Shown here: piece by piece, positions 24,310 to 36,972 of the stretch
Layout of the letters: the number at the start of each line of letters is the position of its first letter
Numbering within the stretch: position 1 is the stretch's first letter
The notes under the pieces: generated by a model
Databases searched by the model: none
What the model saw: the letters and a program-made list of their open reading frames with translations, nothing else
What the model was told of the DNA's origin: nothing
Assembly (NCBI RefSeq): GCF_030247195.1
Contig: NC_080671.1
Span: 88,720,370 to 88,784,369, forward strand
Source: Topomyia yanbarensis
Lineage: Eukaryota > Arthropoda > Insecta > Diptera > Culicidae
DNA length: 64,000 bases
Reading direction: 5' to 3'
Program-made: the position numbers and the translations under genes

Positions 24310-24421
24310 AAGTCGACATAAATTGATTTTCACTGTGAGCCGTGTTCACAAACATTGCTTTACAGCTTAATTGCAGTGTTGGTAAACACGGCTCACAGTA
24401 AATGTCATTTTATGTCGACTT
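24310..24421. mobile_element. 112-bp hairpin MITE
   Basis: The inverted arms AAGTCGACATAAA...CACTGTGAGCCGTGTT and their complement fold almost end to end around a short centre (ACAGCTTAATTGCAG). It lies 14 bp beyond the right end of the CACAGTG element. The target duplication is unclear. Confidence 0.7.
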
Positions 24422-24829
24422 CATCAGCGACAGCCTAATTCTAGACCCCTGCCCACTTGATTGAAATTTTAGAACTTGGTACTATGCTATAACTTTTGAA
24501 GTAGCGCTCAGAAAATTACAATTCATACCTCTTTTTAAAAGAAATAACCTTAGTATTTGAATGGAAATATTTCTGTTTCTCAAAAAATACGTCATTATGT
24601 ATCTCCTATTTTTAATAATTTTGCACCGTGATGCAAACCATGCATATTTTGCAGTTTGTCTAATGTGAAAAAATAACTCAGAAATCGAACGGAACCTTTT
24701 TGACCTTTGTTTTATCAAACACAACACAAAACCACGTTGGATTAATTTAATATACTTTCAAAATTTTGATTTATTGCAAAAAAAACTATTTTCAGGATTA
24801 TCCAAACTAAAAAACCTAAGTGTTTTGGA
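24422..24829. other. Unassigned AT-rich DNA
   Basis: Nothing recognisable apart from short A/T runs. Confidence 0.4.
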
Positions 24830-25550
24830 AAAAAGAAGAAATAACCTTTCCAACGGTATGCTATGTTATGTACTTCTGATGAAAATGCTAAACGGTTTTG
24901 GGATTACAATATGAAAGTATCTATTATATTGCGATTTTTTCATTAGAAATATTAAAATTGCCCTACATTTCAATTAGGAAGTCTTTGTTCAAATAGAAAT
25001 TTTGAGGGAACATTTAATACCGCGTCCAACGACCTATTTATGATCAAAATCGATTGAAAACTAGCAGAGTTATTATTTTTTTCCGAATTTAAAACATTCT
25101 CGTATGAACTTTTAAGGGGACGGTCTTATATATGTTTTTTTAGCTCGATTACGAATATATTCAAAAGTATGTGTATACTTTCAGCTTGAATTTTGAAAAA
25201 ATAACGTAAGAGATAATTAAAGCATCTTATAGTGCAAGACAATACATCACTAACCCCTTCAGAGCTCATGTAAGCAAGTTTCTAATTAGGAAAAAAATAA
25301 TAACTCTGCCATTTTAACCGATTTATATGATAAATAGGTCGTAGAATGCAAAATTAAATGTTATCTCTAAATTTTTATTAAAACAAAGACGCTTCCTTAG
25401 AAGAATGTTGAGAAATTGTCATAATTTTAAAATTATGGCTGTTTTCATATTGTTATCCCAAAACCACAAAGTATTTTTGACAAAAGAACATAGCATAGCT
25501 CACTGCTGGAAATGGCATTTCTTATTCTTTCCAGAAAACGAAAAAAAATC
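24830..25550. repeat. Imperfect inverted repeat (foldback), about 720 bp
   Basis: The left arm 24830-25090 is inverted at 25285-25550. Matching pairs include AACATAGCATAGCTC-like/TATGCTATGTT, GGGATTACAATATGAAA and its counterpart near 25455, and GGAAAAAAATAATAACTCTG against 25060-25085. The arms are diverged. No coding frame or sharp ends were found. Confidence 0.6.
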
Positions 25551-25798
25551 AAAATCGGTTGAAAAATGACCGGGAAGAATTTTTTTTAGTGTACAACATT
25601 TTTCAAACATCTTTTTGTATTACATTTGGCGAGATCTTGAACCTATACTAGGTCACTTGAAAAGTACAAAACCACTGAAGCATCGTATTATTTGGACGTT
25701 TTGCGGTCATATATGCGAAAATTGGGATTCTTAGGCACATAGAATTCAACATTATTATTGGTTTGGTCGAACTGATTGTTCAAAGATTCCCGAAAGGC

Positions 25799-26045
25799 AG
25801 TCTTCTTCTTCTTCTTCTTCTTCTTCTTCTTCTTCTTCTTCTTCTTCAAGTTCTATTTATTTTCCGTCGGCCTATTTCCGCTACGAGGCTAAACACTGAC
25901 GCCAGAAAGGTAACTCCATAATCTGGACTAGATATCTACCCATCAACTCATGGGACCAACGACTTTACTACTTAAGAAAAATCTCTGCAATCTCGCTGGG
26001 ATTGAACCCAGACCAACTGGGATGGGCGGCAAAGGCATTCCGAAA
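25799..26045 (-). mobile_element. tRNA-derived SINE with (GAA)n tail, 5' truncated
   Basis: On the minus strand a pol III B box (GGTTCAATCCC, 25999-26009) lies in a tRNA-like context after CCCATCCCAGTTGGTCTG. A tRNA-unrelated body follows (GATATCTAGTCCAGATTATG), ending in a (GAA)n tail read as (TTC)n at 25799-25847. The A box is not clear, so the 5' end is probably truncated. A related SINE lies at 53785-53903 and a fragment at 22155-22195. Confidence 0.7.
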
Positions 26046-29000
26046 ACATTTTTTTTTCTCAGCTTCCTGTTCATCATTTCGTTCCATCTGTCTTCTTTCT
26101 TGTTCTTATTCTGGAATGTGTCTGAGATTGCCTACTGAGCTGTGTGACATTTGAAATATGTATACTGACATGCCTCTCCTTGGGGTTCAATAGAAAAAGC
26201 CACCGAAGGCATTCATATTTGATAACGAAAAAGCAGTTTTGTTTCACGTATTTGTCAAAATCTTCACGAAAATGAATTATTAGTACTCTAACAATGCCTC
26301 GAATACGGTAATTGATTTTCAAGAAGTTTAATTACAGGTTAGCGAAAAAACGGTCTTTTTCATTTTCAAGATTGTGGTACAATTAAAGTTAATACGAGTT
26401 GATGGTCGAAACCAGAGTGTTGCTTTATTCAAATTGTAAATAAGAGATTACACACCTTTTTACGAGAATTTTTTTAGGAAGTTTTAATTTATGTGAAGGC
26501 ATAAAGTTATGATTTTATTACTTTTTTGCCTTTTTTATGAACGACTAAGAGTGAGTTATCTTTTCTTTCTAATGTAAAATACATTTAAGCTTCCAACCTT
26601 TTATTTTTTTGTAAGGAAGAAACTTTGCCACTGCGACTACTATTCAGGTTATCTTTTGTGGCTGCCCCTGTTTGCTCTACATGTTACAAATTGCCCAAAT
26701 CCAATGTAGTTAGAAGCGAGTTGTTTGTTGGTCTACATGTCTACGTCATAAGATGCATTCCGAAGAATCGCTACCTTCGAAGAAATAGTACTGCACAATG
26801 GCAGAGAATATGTTCCGAGCTCTCGGGCTCGTAGTTACAGAATCGACAATTGTCATCTTGTGTTACTATGTTTCAATTGCCGCAAGGTTCTACTGTATCG
26901 ATTTTGTTGGCTATTTTCGGCTATTTTAAGACTAAGAGACAACGAAAGCAATGAAAGACGGATAGGTATTCTAGAGTGAATCAGTTATAAACTTAGAACG
27001 GAAAGCTAGGACTAAGCAGACTCATATGGACATGACCGAAAGGAAATGTGAAGAGTCCTTTGCCTTCTGCTAAGTAGGAGTTGGGCGATGTACCCAAGTC
27101 TAGTTCTAGGCGAGGATTTATGAAGTTTCTTTTGCCGGTGGTAAAACATGATGATGAGTTATGTTCTATCAATGACCATGCGGTAGGGTCCCGTTTCAAA
27201 AAATCAGCTGTGGCAGGCGCGTCAAATTTTGAACGTTAATATCTTCAATTATACTTAACAGAATGATTTGATGTTTGGGCCATTTTGTCCAAAATATGTT
27301 CAGCAATGTTGTATTAAATTTGGACTATGTACACACTTAACTTAAATTACTGGGTACAGTAAAATTTTACTGGGTTTTTGAACAGCAAACCTTTCGGTAA
27401 TCAATTCAGCAAAACAATTCGGTTACCGAACTCTCCGCAATCCGTTCTATCCCAACGTCAAAAAATACTGGTCAGTCAGTAGTTTCCTCCAGCCTCCTGG
27501 CAACCCTATAACATCATATGGAGTTTGACAGCGACCTACACGCCACCGAAAAACTACCTAAAATTCAGTACTTTTGACTCAATCTCGTGGTATCGTGCAG
27601 GAAGGTAAAATTAGGTAAACCGTGTTGAAGGTAGTTTCCATTTAACTACAACAAAAATAATAACTCAACCTTGAGTTTAATTTACTTAAATTTAAGTTTA
27701 ATTTACCTAATTTTAAGTATACCCTAAACAACTTAAAAGTACCTTACTGCACGGAAGACATCGACTGAGTCGAATCTCTCATTTTGTTTTTGACAACACT
27801 AATAAGTGCGAAAGCGACGCACAGCTCAAAAGTACCTAAATTTAAGCTAAAAGAACTTATTCTGTACGTTATTTTATGGTTGCGTGTACATATATTGGGC
27901 AGCCCCAAACAAAGAATTATGTTCGGCACTATACACGATATTCAAGCATTCCACATGACGTTTTGCATCTTGTGGGATGATTTAATACCATCTTATTACA
28001 AAAATCAACATTTAGTAACTAATTACAGCTTTTAAACATTCGATTCAATATCAATGTTTTGATATTCATGGCAGTGATGATGGCAGAAATGTCGTCCTTG
28101 ACAGGGGGCTGGTTTCCTCTGAAAATGGCGATTTGACAGATGATTTGCTGTACCTGTTTTGTAAGTTTTTGACGAGGTTCGGTAATGTTGGTACAATTTT
28201 GCCGAACAATCAGTCAGTTTTTTACTGGATAATGTTTATGTATCGAAAAAAACAGAAGTGCTGATAAATTCAGTGAAAAATATTGCAGGTTTCAGCAAAT
28301 TATTCGAAAAATTACTGAAAATCGTTAAAAATAAAAACTTTACCGCAATTTTTTAAATAATTTGCTGACAGCTCCGTAAAAATATCACTTTACTGTGGTA
28401 GTCGTCAAAAGAAATTACCGAACAACTTTTGGCTGGCTTAGTGCGTATAACATGCATTAATAATGAAAAAAATATGTTTTGAAAAATATTGCGAAAACTA
28501 CTCGGATAAGCCGAAAATTTTCAGCGCATCTCGGTCAGAGCCGTCAATATGGTGCACCAACCGAACATTTAAACGATGAAAAGTTCTAAATGTAGGTCCG
28601 CTTCAGATTCGTTTCTGTTACCATTCGTATTTGGCTGCTTGGTGCGAACAGAGGGCTGTATCTGGTACGGGACATGTGGATAAAAAAACGAATGTCAAAC
28701 TAATCCAGCTCTTTAAAGTCACTTTGAACCAGAATGAGAAAGCATGTGAGCAATGTGTGAACCAGAATAAGAGCGTATGTGAGCAGAGTTGGAAACGAAG
28801 AATGAAAAATGGAAAAGAAAACATCTATCCGCATGTCCCGTCCCAGCGCTGCACAATACCGAGAAGGAAATATTTGTGACCTATACATGGCTGGTGGATG
28901 TATCAGTTTAGGTCGTTACGTGCTACGTACTTGCAGAGGCTATCATTTTCATTTCCGATGGAGGGGAACATAGCATACACACACGGAAGCCCCGATTTTA

Positions 29001-31602
29001 AATCATCATCGTGCGCAAGGAGAGGGCTTTGGGGGCTCAAACCCCTCCCATGAGAGTTTTGAATTTCTTCTGAAATTTTTAACTTCCAGGAATAAAAATT
29101 TCATACTGCGAACCGTTTTGACACCCAATGTCATTGTGAGTAGATCAACACAGCAAAAGCCGGTCAGCGAGCTAGCAACAGCAGCTTAGGAGGAAAAATA
29201 GCAAACGACCTATACGAATTCGGAGAAAAAACGAGATATCATTGTCTAGAGAAATTTCATCGTACGGGATCTCTGCGACAGAGTGGCTGAGAACTAAGAA
29301 ACGGGCATCGGAATCGGGAGAAATTCCGCCGCCGGGAAACTCTCAGCATAAGGTAGTAGTTAATTAGGAACGTGTAGCGTCAAGAAGGATAAGAACCCCT
29401 GTGTAGATGGTTGTAGAGAGATGTAAATCGTAATGTTCGGCATCTCTAAATCGGTTTGCGTATAAGCAGGTGACGTTATTTGCAGCTGACGTGAGCAGGT
29501 CAGTTATACCACGAAGGTTGCACAGCAAGCAAGAAACAGCAATAATGGAAAAAAAATCGACCGATTAACACAAAATAAAAAGAGCAAGATCACAATAACT
29601 AATGAAGTAATACCCAACGGTGGCCCCGGAAGGATGAGGATTGGGAGGAAGACACAAAAGGTTTAGGTTTAGTCGGTATGCTTACTACAAACCACCACAG
29701 TAAGATTTCGACACTACCATGAGTCAGTAAGCGGTGGTGTCTGATAGGGATTCCTTCTAGACAACGGATATTGTCCCAATATGTTGAGCCAAGTCGACAG
29801 AAGACTCATCTTTTCGGAACTTGGAAAAAAACTTCAACGTTTGAGGGTTTTTATACTTTCCTTACGGGGAGTGATGACACTTGATCCTTGGGGATATTTG
29901 ATTCCCTGGCCATATCTCCTAATCTATACGCATAAAGTTATCGCAATATAAAATGAAATTGAGATATTTGCTAGTTTATGATGTTTTAAAACAAATCTGA
30001 TGTGCTACGTTTGGTTTGGAAATGTTGTGTAATAGTGTTCGGATGTACACATTAGTCATAGCTCTTACAATTCGAATTGACTACAAGATGGCGAATTTTG
30101 CAGTACAAATTTTTAATTCATTGAAAAGTTAGGAAAAAAAACAAAAGCGGAATCAAGCGTACATACTCTACCCTATATAAGCAATGAAAAAAAATCAAAA
30201 CCCCTCCGTTGAGAGTTTTCTGCGCACGGGCCTGCTATTAGTTAACCTTATTGGTTGGACTACATTTCAATATGGGGAGAGAAGGTGATTATTAAGATTC
30301 AGCCGGCTCCTTGAACTAACTGTAACAATTAGATTGTGCTAGTAACGAGGGCCAATTGGAACTAAAATCTTCCACCTCGAGAACCTTTTCTTTGAAAAAC
30401 TAATTAGCCCTTCTCAGCGCTATCAAACATTAAACCAAATATTAAATTTGAACATTTCCTTCACTTACTATTATTTCTATTTCCAATGGGTTGAAATTAG
30501 CATATACACACGGAAAACCCGATTTTCAATCATCTGATTGAAGCCATTTCCTATTAATTCCCGCTAATTACATGCACAAATCTTGATCGGTTTTTGTTTG
30601 AAGCTCCTCCTTTTTCTCGATAGAAGAGAACTGATTTGATTCGATAGCCTGCCCATTTAGCTTCAAACGCAAACTGAACCTATCACAAACACACTATTGG
30701 TAAGGGGTAGTGTGCGAGAGACGCGAGTGTAGATTTTCTTTTCTTTCGATGGCCAGCCCCTTTGGCTTCGAACGTAAACTGAACCGAGTACAAAACCGGG
30801 GATCGCGTGCGAGTGTGGCATTACGGGACCCTTTGAAGAACATTTAGTCACGTAAATAAAAATAAATAAAAAATAAACAAAAAGAGTGCGGCATCATCCT
30901 TGTGTTACACCCAAGGAAAAGCAAAAATCCCACTTGGTTCGTGTCGGTCTCCAGTTTCCTGTCCATCTTTTGCTGATATAGGATCACTACGCCGAGCATG
31001 TCGGTCCCGGAGCACTCGTCTATATGGCAGCAGCTACCCGGGTTAGCAAATATATTAAAATGCGCGACTTAAAAAAACCATCCCGAAACAACTAAAAACC
31101 CGCCCTTTTCTGGGCACCTATTTCCTTCGCATAAAGAAATAAATTGTTTTCAATACGGGCTACGGGCCACGGCGCGAACAATTCTTTGTTACTGCTGTTG
31201 ATGCTGGCTGCTAATACGACAGTGAAATGAATGGTGAGAAAAACCGTTTCGTAGGGAATACACACTAATACCACTCTCTCATTCGTTTTTTTTTTGCCAT
31301 GTGCCTTTTCATTCCTTTTTGCTACCAATGCAAGCATAATCAAAGCAAATATGCGTCTTTCCTCCGCCATCCATTTAGAGGCCAGTGTTGCCACATGCAT
31401 TTTCAGCTTTTTTTTCAATAGAATTCAAACAATATTTTCAAAAATTGTTGCAGATTGGAACAGAAGGAAAATCGTTGGTGAAGGAAAAAGATTTTCAAAT
31501 TCTCATTTTTTGCCAAATTTATTCTAACGAAATATTGAAAAACTTGCCATTTAAACGAGGTATTAGTTTTGATTTAACGCTCTGAAGTATAGTCACGACA
31601 CT
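26046..31602. other. Mostly unassigned DNA
   Basis: No gene is supported. Frames such as 28631-28879 and 31092-31418 lack domains and overlap frames on the other strand. Within 27340-28450 there are possible nested MITE remains: ACCTAAAATTCAGTACTTTTGA near 27558 has an inverted partner near 27827, and TTCGGTAA/TTACCGAA words recur. A similar CACACGGAARMCCCGATTTT segment occurs at about 28979 and 30507 in the same orientation. Ends are not sharp enough to call elements. Confidence 0.4.
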
Positions 31603-31866
31603 CTAATTATATTCCAAACAGTATCCACATATATTTTTAATCAAGGAATGTGGCATTGCTCGCTTCCGGATACAGGACAGCTTTGCAATTGGTCGATACG
31701 AGTTGTGGTCGGAGGCAGGTGTTCCTGGTTTTTGGATGGCGATGACACATGCTGGGATAATAGTACCCTCCAGAAACTTATTAAATAAATTCAACAAGCG
31801 TGCCTCGGCCGAGCCTGGCAGATTCTTCAACAAGTTGAATTTGATTCTGTCTGATCCTGAGAGTAA
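31603..31866 (-). pseudogene. Non-LTR reverse transcriptase fragment
   Basis: The minus-strand frame reads GSDRIKFNLLKNLPGSAEAR, then LLNLFNKFLEGTIIPACVIA, then IQKPGTPASDHNSYRPIAKL. This matches the N-terminal reverse-transcriptase region of insect LINEs (Jockey/I/LOA-type elements), where a KPGK...YRPIALLSC motif is typical. Only about 85 residues remain; the fingers/palm motifs A-C are missing on the downstream side. A few residues appear deleted after GTIIPA. This is a truncated relic and differs from the CR1-like LINE at 5.5-10.2 kb. Confidence 0.85.
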
Positions 31867-34479
31867 GTGTCACCTCCGCCATCGAAAAAAGTGTTTCGTT
31901 CGTGAGAGAGTAACAGGATGAAAATAGTATATTAATCACAAACTCAGTGTTAAACCGTGGTGCTCTGCATCAACTCAGCATGATTCGAAATGATCCGTGG
32001 TACGAAAAAGTTGGAGAACAGCCTTTACTTTTAACTGAAAACATACCGTTAACTATTTTAACTGAATGCTACTTTATACCATAAATTTCACAGTGTGAAC
32101 ATTTCCAGTAACACAAACAGAGTTAAGCAATGCGATAAAGCTTTAATAAAGTTAAAGCCGCATTCTGTTACTATTCATTTCCAACAAATTCAGCGTTTTC
32201 TCTAGTGCGGTTCAGATTTCTCTGTCAGTATGGCAACAAACGAAACGATACAAAACGAATGGAATTTGCTCAGCCTTTTACACAAAAAAGAAACCATCTG
32301 GTGCAAACCACACCGCACTTGGTCGGGATCATTTATCAATACGACGCGATTCCCATGGCAATACCACGCATACGCACTTTTTCACTGACTACCAGATTCG
32401 AACAGCAGCTGCTTTGGTGGAAGAGGAATAACTCTACTGGATCTATTGGATAATCGAATTTTAGCTCTCCATTTATTATTTCAACCAACCGATTTCTTGC
32501 CATAACGGCCGAGGGTAAACCCGCGGAAAGCAGGAATTAATTTGTTTGTGTAAATTTTGTTTTAATTTCTCTGCTTCTAGGTAAAAACGGATAATGTCTC
32601 TATTTTTACTAATTGTTAATTTCATGTTCCCGTCAAAATTATATCCAAAAGTTCAGACGAAGGCTAGTACTGACTTTATGTGTCTCTTGGGAACTGGCAA
32701 TAAATAAACTTTTCAGCCACTTTATTTTATGAAAAAGGAAAAACTATTTCAAACTTTGATTCTAGGTAGGCGAACTCGCTCTACTTAATGCGTAGCCAAA
32801 TCACCCCCAAAAATTTCCTTAACCTTAGTGGAAGCTACAAACCAACCCATCCTATCTTTTCTCATCGTTAGTAGCTTATCACTCTCTTCGTTCTGCCAGT
32901 ACTCATACAGAGGATGAATGCTTCTACACTTTTTCCCCGCTGACGACGGAGGCAGCAAACCGCAAAGTATAATTCAATATGTTATGAGCAGGCAGACAGT
33001 CAGTCTGGTAAATATGATGTGGCGAGAAAGCAGTTTACATTTATCATTCATGACCCCGTGCTGATCCAGCTCCTCCGTTATGGTTCGTGTAACACTCGCC
33101 TGAGGCGGTATCTTCCCAGATTAATATACGTGTGTGTGGGTTGGGGGGGTGTGATGTGTTGTCGATGTGCAGGATTTGTCAAAGCACGGTGTATTGAAAA
33201 TTTTGGCAATCGTGGAATGAGAGGACGAAATCGGATGCCTTCAATGGGACACACTCGGTTATCGATAGAAACATGTTTTTTTTTTCTAAAACCAATGGAA
33301 CCTACGCCGCACTCTGGGAAGGTCCAATACAAACAGGTGGTTAAAAATATTTTGTCTCATATTCTTTCACAAAAAGCTTGTTTGAGTAATTATTAATGTA
33401 CTATACCCATAAAGGGCGTATCCAGATTTAAGGTATTCAAGGAGAGTTCTCTTGTTCAATAAAAAAGGCGTGTTAGCCTATTCAGCCAATTTACATAAAA
33501 TAACATAAAATTTGAACGAAACTTTCCTTAATTTTCATTGAGCGAGTGACAGTGAATCTCCGGAGGTAGCTCGAAAATATGCGGTGTACATCATAACTCA
33601 AAAGCTACTGGCCCAATCGTTTTGAAATTTTGCAGTTTTTTTTCACATCACTCTCCACGTAACTGCGAGAGATTTTGATTAAATTACTATTACTCCTATT
33701 TTCACATTAACATGTTTTAGCGAAAATTGGATTTTTGGCTTCAAAGTACTAAGATAAATTCTGAAATCGAAAAAAGGAAAAGATTAGATCACATGTGCTT
33801 TTTAACCTCTCAAACAGATAGTGACGGAGGGAGAATACAAGAAGAGATTTAGATACACATTTGCATAGATGTAAATAGAAAGGAGTGTGAAGTACATAGG
33901 CTGTTTTGGTAATTATTTCCATGTCGATATGAACAATGAACTTTAAGGGTAATGACACTCTTTCAGCTGATTACTATGCCAATATATTTCCATCATATTT
34001 ATTGCTTGCGATCAATTCTGTCTCGTTCGGAATTCTCGTAGAGGAGAAACAGATAATTTAATCCTATAGAAACCATAACCATGACAACGAAACGGTTAAC
34101 CAATAAAAGTTTTCAGAATAAATGTAAAAGCATATTTTTGGTAATGTAAGCGGCTATTAAAAATTTTCTTGTTCGCAAAAACTGCCTTTGTCGATTCTGG
34201 AACTCAGTAATGTAGGCATGAAACATTCTTCATCATTTTTGGTAAAATAACAATTTCAAATATTTTGTCACATTGATCATGTTAAAGGTGCCTTGGGAGT
34301 TTAAGTATAACTCAGAACCTTTTTTGCTTCACAGTAATGTTACATAGCAAAAATTTAATCAGATCAACTATCTTTCCAATGCAAGGCCCCTGATTGTAAT
34401 ACTCGTTAATTTAGTTATAGAACATGGAGCACTCAGACAAAACATGTACTGAATTATAATTCAGTACATGCTTCGTTTG
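31867..34479. other. Unassigned DNA
   Basis: No gene is supported. Frames at 32205-32453 and 33019-33396 have no recognised domain. A GT/GGGT-rich patch lies at 33130-33165. Confidence 0.4.
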
Positions 34480-34610
34480 AATGCCCCGAAACCGAAATTC
34501 GCCACCTTGATTTCCAAAATGACTGCAAACATCGATTTCGTCATCTACTCGTCAACCCCATTCCAAAAATACGCATATTGATGATGTTATAGATGTTTGA
34601 TTTCAAAATG
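34480..34610 (-). repeat. Diverged modular repeat unit
   Basis: One unit of the family seen at 16620-19200: CGAAATTCGCCACCTTGATT, an ATCGATTTCGTCATCTACTC segment, then CCATTCCAAAAATACGCATA. Confidence 0.65.
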
Positions 34611-34982
34611 GCTTCAGACATATTTCAAGACAACGAAGATATATCAAAATTTAATTTTTCTACGATAACTGAAAATATCTCTGGCAGCACTGCTCCTGTG
34701 CAATTATATCAGAACAATTGCAATAAGCCTCAAGCATTCCAAAACACTTACCCGTTATATTTTCACTTTTATTTTTGGCTTTAATCACGGTTTTACCATT
34801 ATAATTACATTTTTGTTTTGAGGATGGCAAAAAATGAAGCACATTGTATCTCCTCTCTAAAAAAAGCTGAAGCATGAGATTCATCAGTCAAAATTAATGT
34901 TTCAGATAGGCTCTTCTACGAATATGCACGACAGCCAGAAAGTCTTACAATTTTCTGAGAAAACGAGGGAATCTGAACTACC

Positions 34983-34987
34983 CCACG
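34983..34987. repeat. 5-bp target duplication CCACG (left)
   Basis: Identical to 35755-35759 beyond the other end of the element. Confidence 0.8.
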
Positions 34988-35754
34988 CACAGTGTCGCCT
35001 AGCCGGACAAAACCTCGAAATTTTATTTTAGATTTTTCATGATTTAACATTTTTCTTTGTTTCCTAACAGGTTGAATAGAGTTTTCTCAAAATATTAAGT
35101 CCCGAGGACGAAAGTTAGATTTTTTACAGAACTTCAAAGGTGAAATCTGAGAAAAACTGTTTTCAAACCTAGGTTATTCAAATGAATATATGCCATTCAA
35201 CTTAGTCGATACAAGCCTTTCTTCTCGCTCATACATGAATAACAAATAATGAATCATGCAATAAATTTAAGTTATAATATTCAAAGTGGCTGTGCTTTTT
35301 TTTAAACAGTTCGGAAAGATCGCCTGTTGTTCATGATACTTGAAAATTAGTGTACTTTTCGAATATGAATATCTTGTTTTGCCCCTTTCCCCCACGAGGT
35401 ATGAAAAAAGGTGATTTTTCATGATATGTCTGAAGGAGACGCATGGTAGCCTTTGATTACCCAGGGTTCGTAATATAATTTTTAGACGTGTCTTATGAAT
35501 ATCAACAATCGAAAAAATTTGTATTCTGCTAAAAAATTCACCACACCTAATTTTTGAAAATGAATTTTTGGATATAGTGCTATTTATATTCGTAAATGTT
35601 GAATTTTCGAAACACCTAAATTGCCAAAATGTTGAGGTTATAAAAAAACAAACATGAATTCAGTGCCACAAAATTACCTTAGTGTGAAGTTGTCATCAAA
35701 TTCGGGCCACTTTTGAGGTGTTGTCCGACTTTTGTATGGAAGGTGATCACTGTG
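34988..35754. mobile_element. Transib-like non-autonomous element with 12- and 23-type signal ends
   Basis: The left end is CACAGTG (34988-34994), a 12-bp spacer, then ACAAAACCT (35007-35015). The right end, read inward on the minus strand, is CACAGTG (35748-35754), a 23-bp spacer, then ACAACACCT (35716-35724). Perfect CCACG duplications flank the element. The canonical V(D)J signal is CACAGTG, 12 or 23 bp, ACAAAAACC. The 767-bp interior has no transposase. The terminal repeats beyond the signals are weak. The sequence facts are direct; assignment to Transib is inference from the end motif and the 5-bp GC-rich duplication. Confidence 0.75.
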
Positions 35755-35759
35755 CCACG

Positions 35760-36972
35760 GTCTAAATAACCCCGGGTTCCCCTATAGCTGTTTGAAAACG
35801 TTGTTGATTATAAACAGCATGGACATGCGGAGGTTAATAAAATCAATAAAACGAATAAAACAAATAAATTGAACAAAATTTAAAAAATGATCAAATGAAT
35901 AAAAAGAAAAAAAATCACGCTATTAAAAAGTTATAAAGTTTGAATAAATTAATTGTGTCCAATTAATATTGTGGATGAACTAAATAAAATGAATGGCAGA
36001 AAAAAATTAGACATATTATAAAAATGAAGAAAGTGAATGAAATGTATGAACTGGAAAAAATAAATAAAATGTATAACGTGAAAAAATGGATGAAATAAGG
36101 TACATTAATGATTCGAATACAATGCATGAAATTCAAAGAATAAATTCAATAAAATAAATGAAATCAGCTCAAATAAACACAATCACTAAATAGAATGCTG
36201 AATAAAAAATGAGTAAAATGTAATGCTTATTTATAATTAGACAAATTTTTGAAATGAATAAAACAAACAAAAGGAATAAAATCCATGAAATAAATGAATT
36301 GTACAAAATTGATACATGGAATGAAATTTTGAAAAGAACAAACTTTTTATAAAACAAAAGACTCAAATAAATTTTATGAATTTGAAAACCAATGTTTCAG
36401 AAAGTTATGAAATGTGTGTGAAAATCTCATTACTTGGAAAATGACTAATTAATAGGGGCAAATCCGACCCAGTAAATGGTTTTGGCTGTAAAATGCTCAC
36501 TTTTCATCGGATCAAGTCGTATTGTATACCAAATTAGAGGGATTCCATGAGAAACCGGCCGACCGCAAAATATGACCATCGTCGATTCGAACGAAACTTT
36601 ACATTTGTGTTCGGTTTATGAATCTCCATGATTTTTTTGGCAATTTCAATAGTCTGATACAAGGGCCATGTTTCAAAAGGGCGTAGACGTTTCTACGTGC
36701 AATGATTTCAAAATTTTTTTGTTCGATTGCACTATTTTATACAGTAAAACTATCTGAGAACGAAATACAGGTAATGAATACTTCTGTATGAAAAAATATG
36801 CACAGAAAAAAATGTGTCATTTTTCACAAAAACAAAAATTTATGATAAAAATTCAAAAAAACTCATTTTTTCTAATTTTTTATATTTTGTCAACAAAAAT
36901 CTAAAGAGAAAGGAAACATTTTGAATGTAATTTCATGATGGAGAAATTATCAGCAAAAAAGTTTTTCTAACT
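35760..36972. other. AT-rich unassigned DNA
   Basis: The section 35820-36380 is full of GAATAAA/AAATGAATAAA words, which suggests low-complexity expansion. No gene or element end is supported. Confidence 0.45.

Noticed and set aside
25999..26010. Possible tRNA gene from the B-box match
   Set aside because: No acceptor stem, weak A box, and a (GAA)n-tailed body show it is a SINE.
34990..35754. Idea that these signals belong to an antigen-receptor locus
   Set aside because: No immunoglobulin-type segment or RAG gene is present and the surroundings are insect repeats; a transposon end explains the motif.
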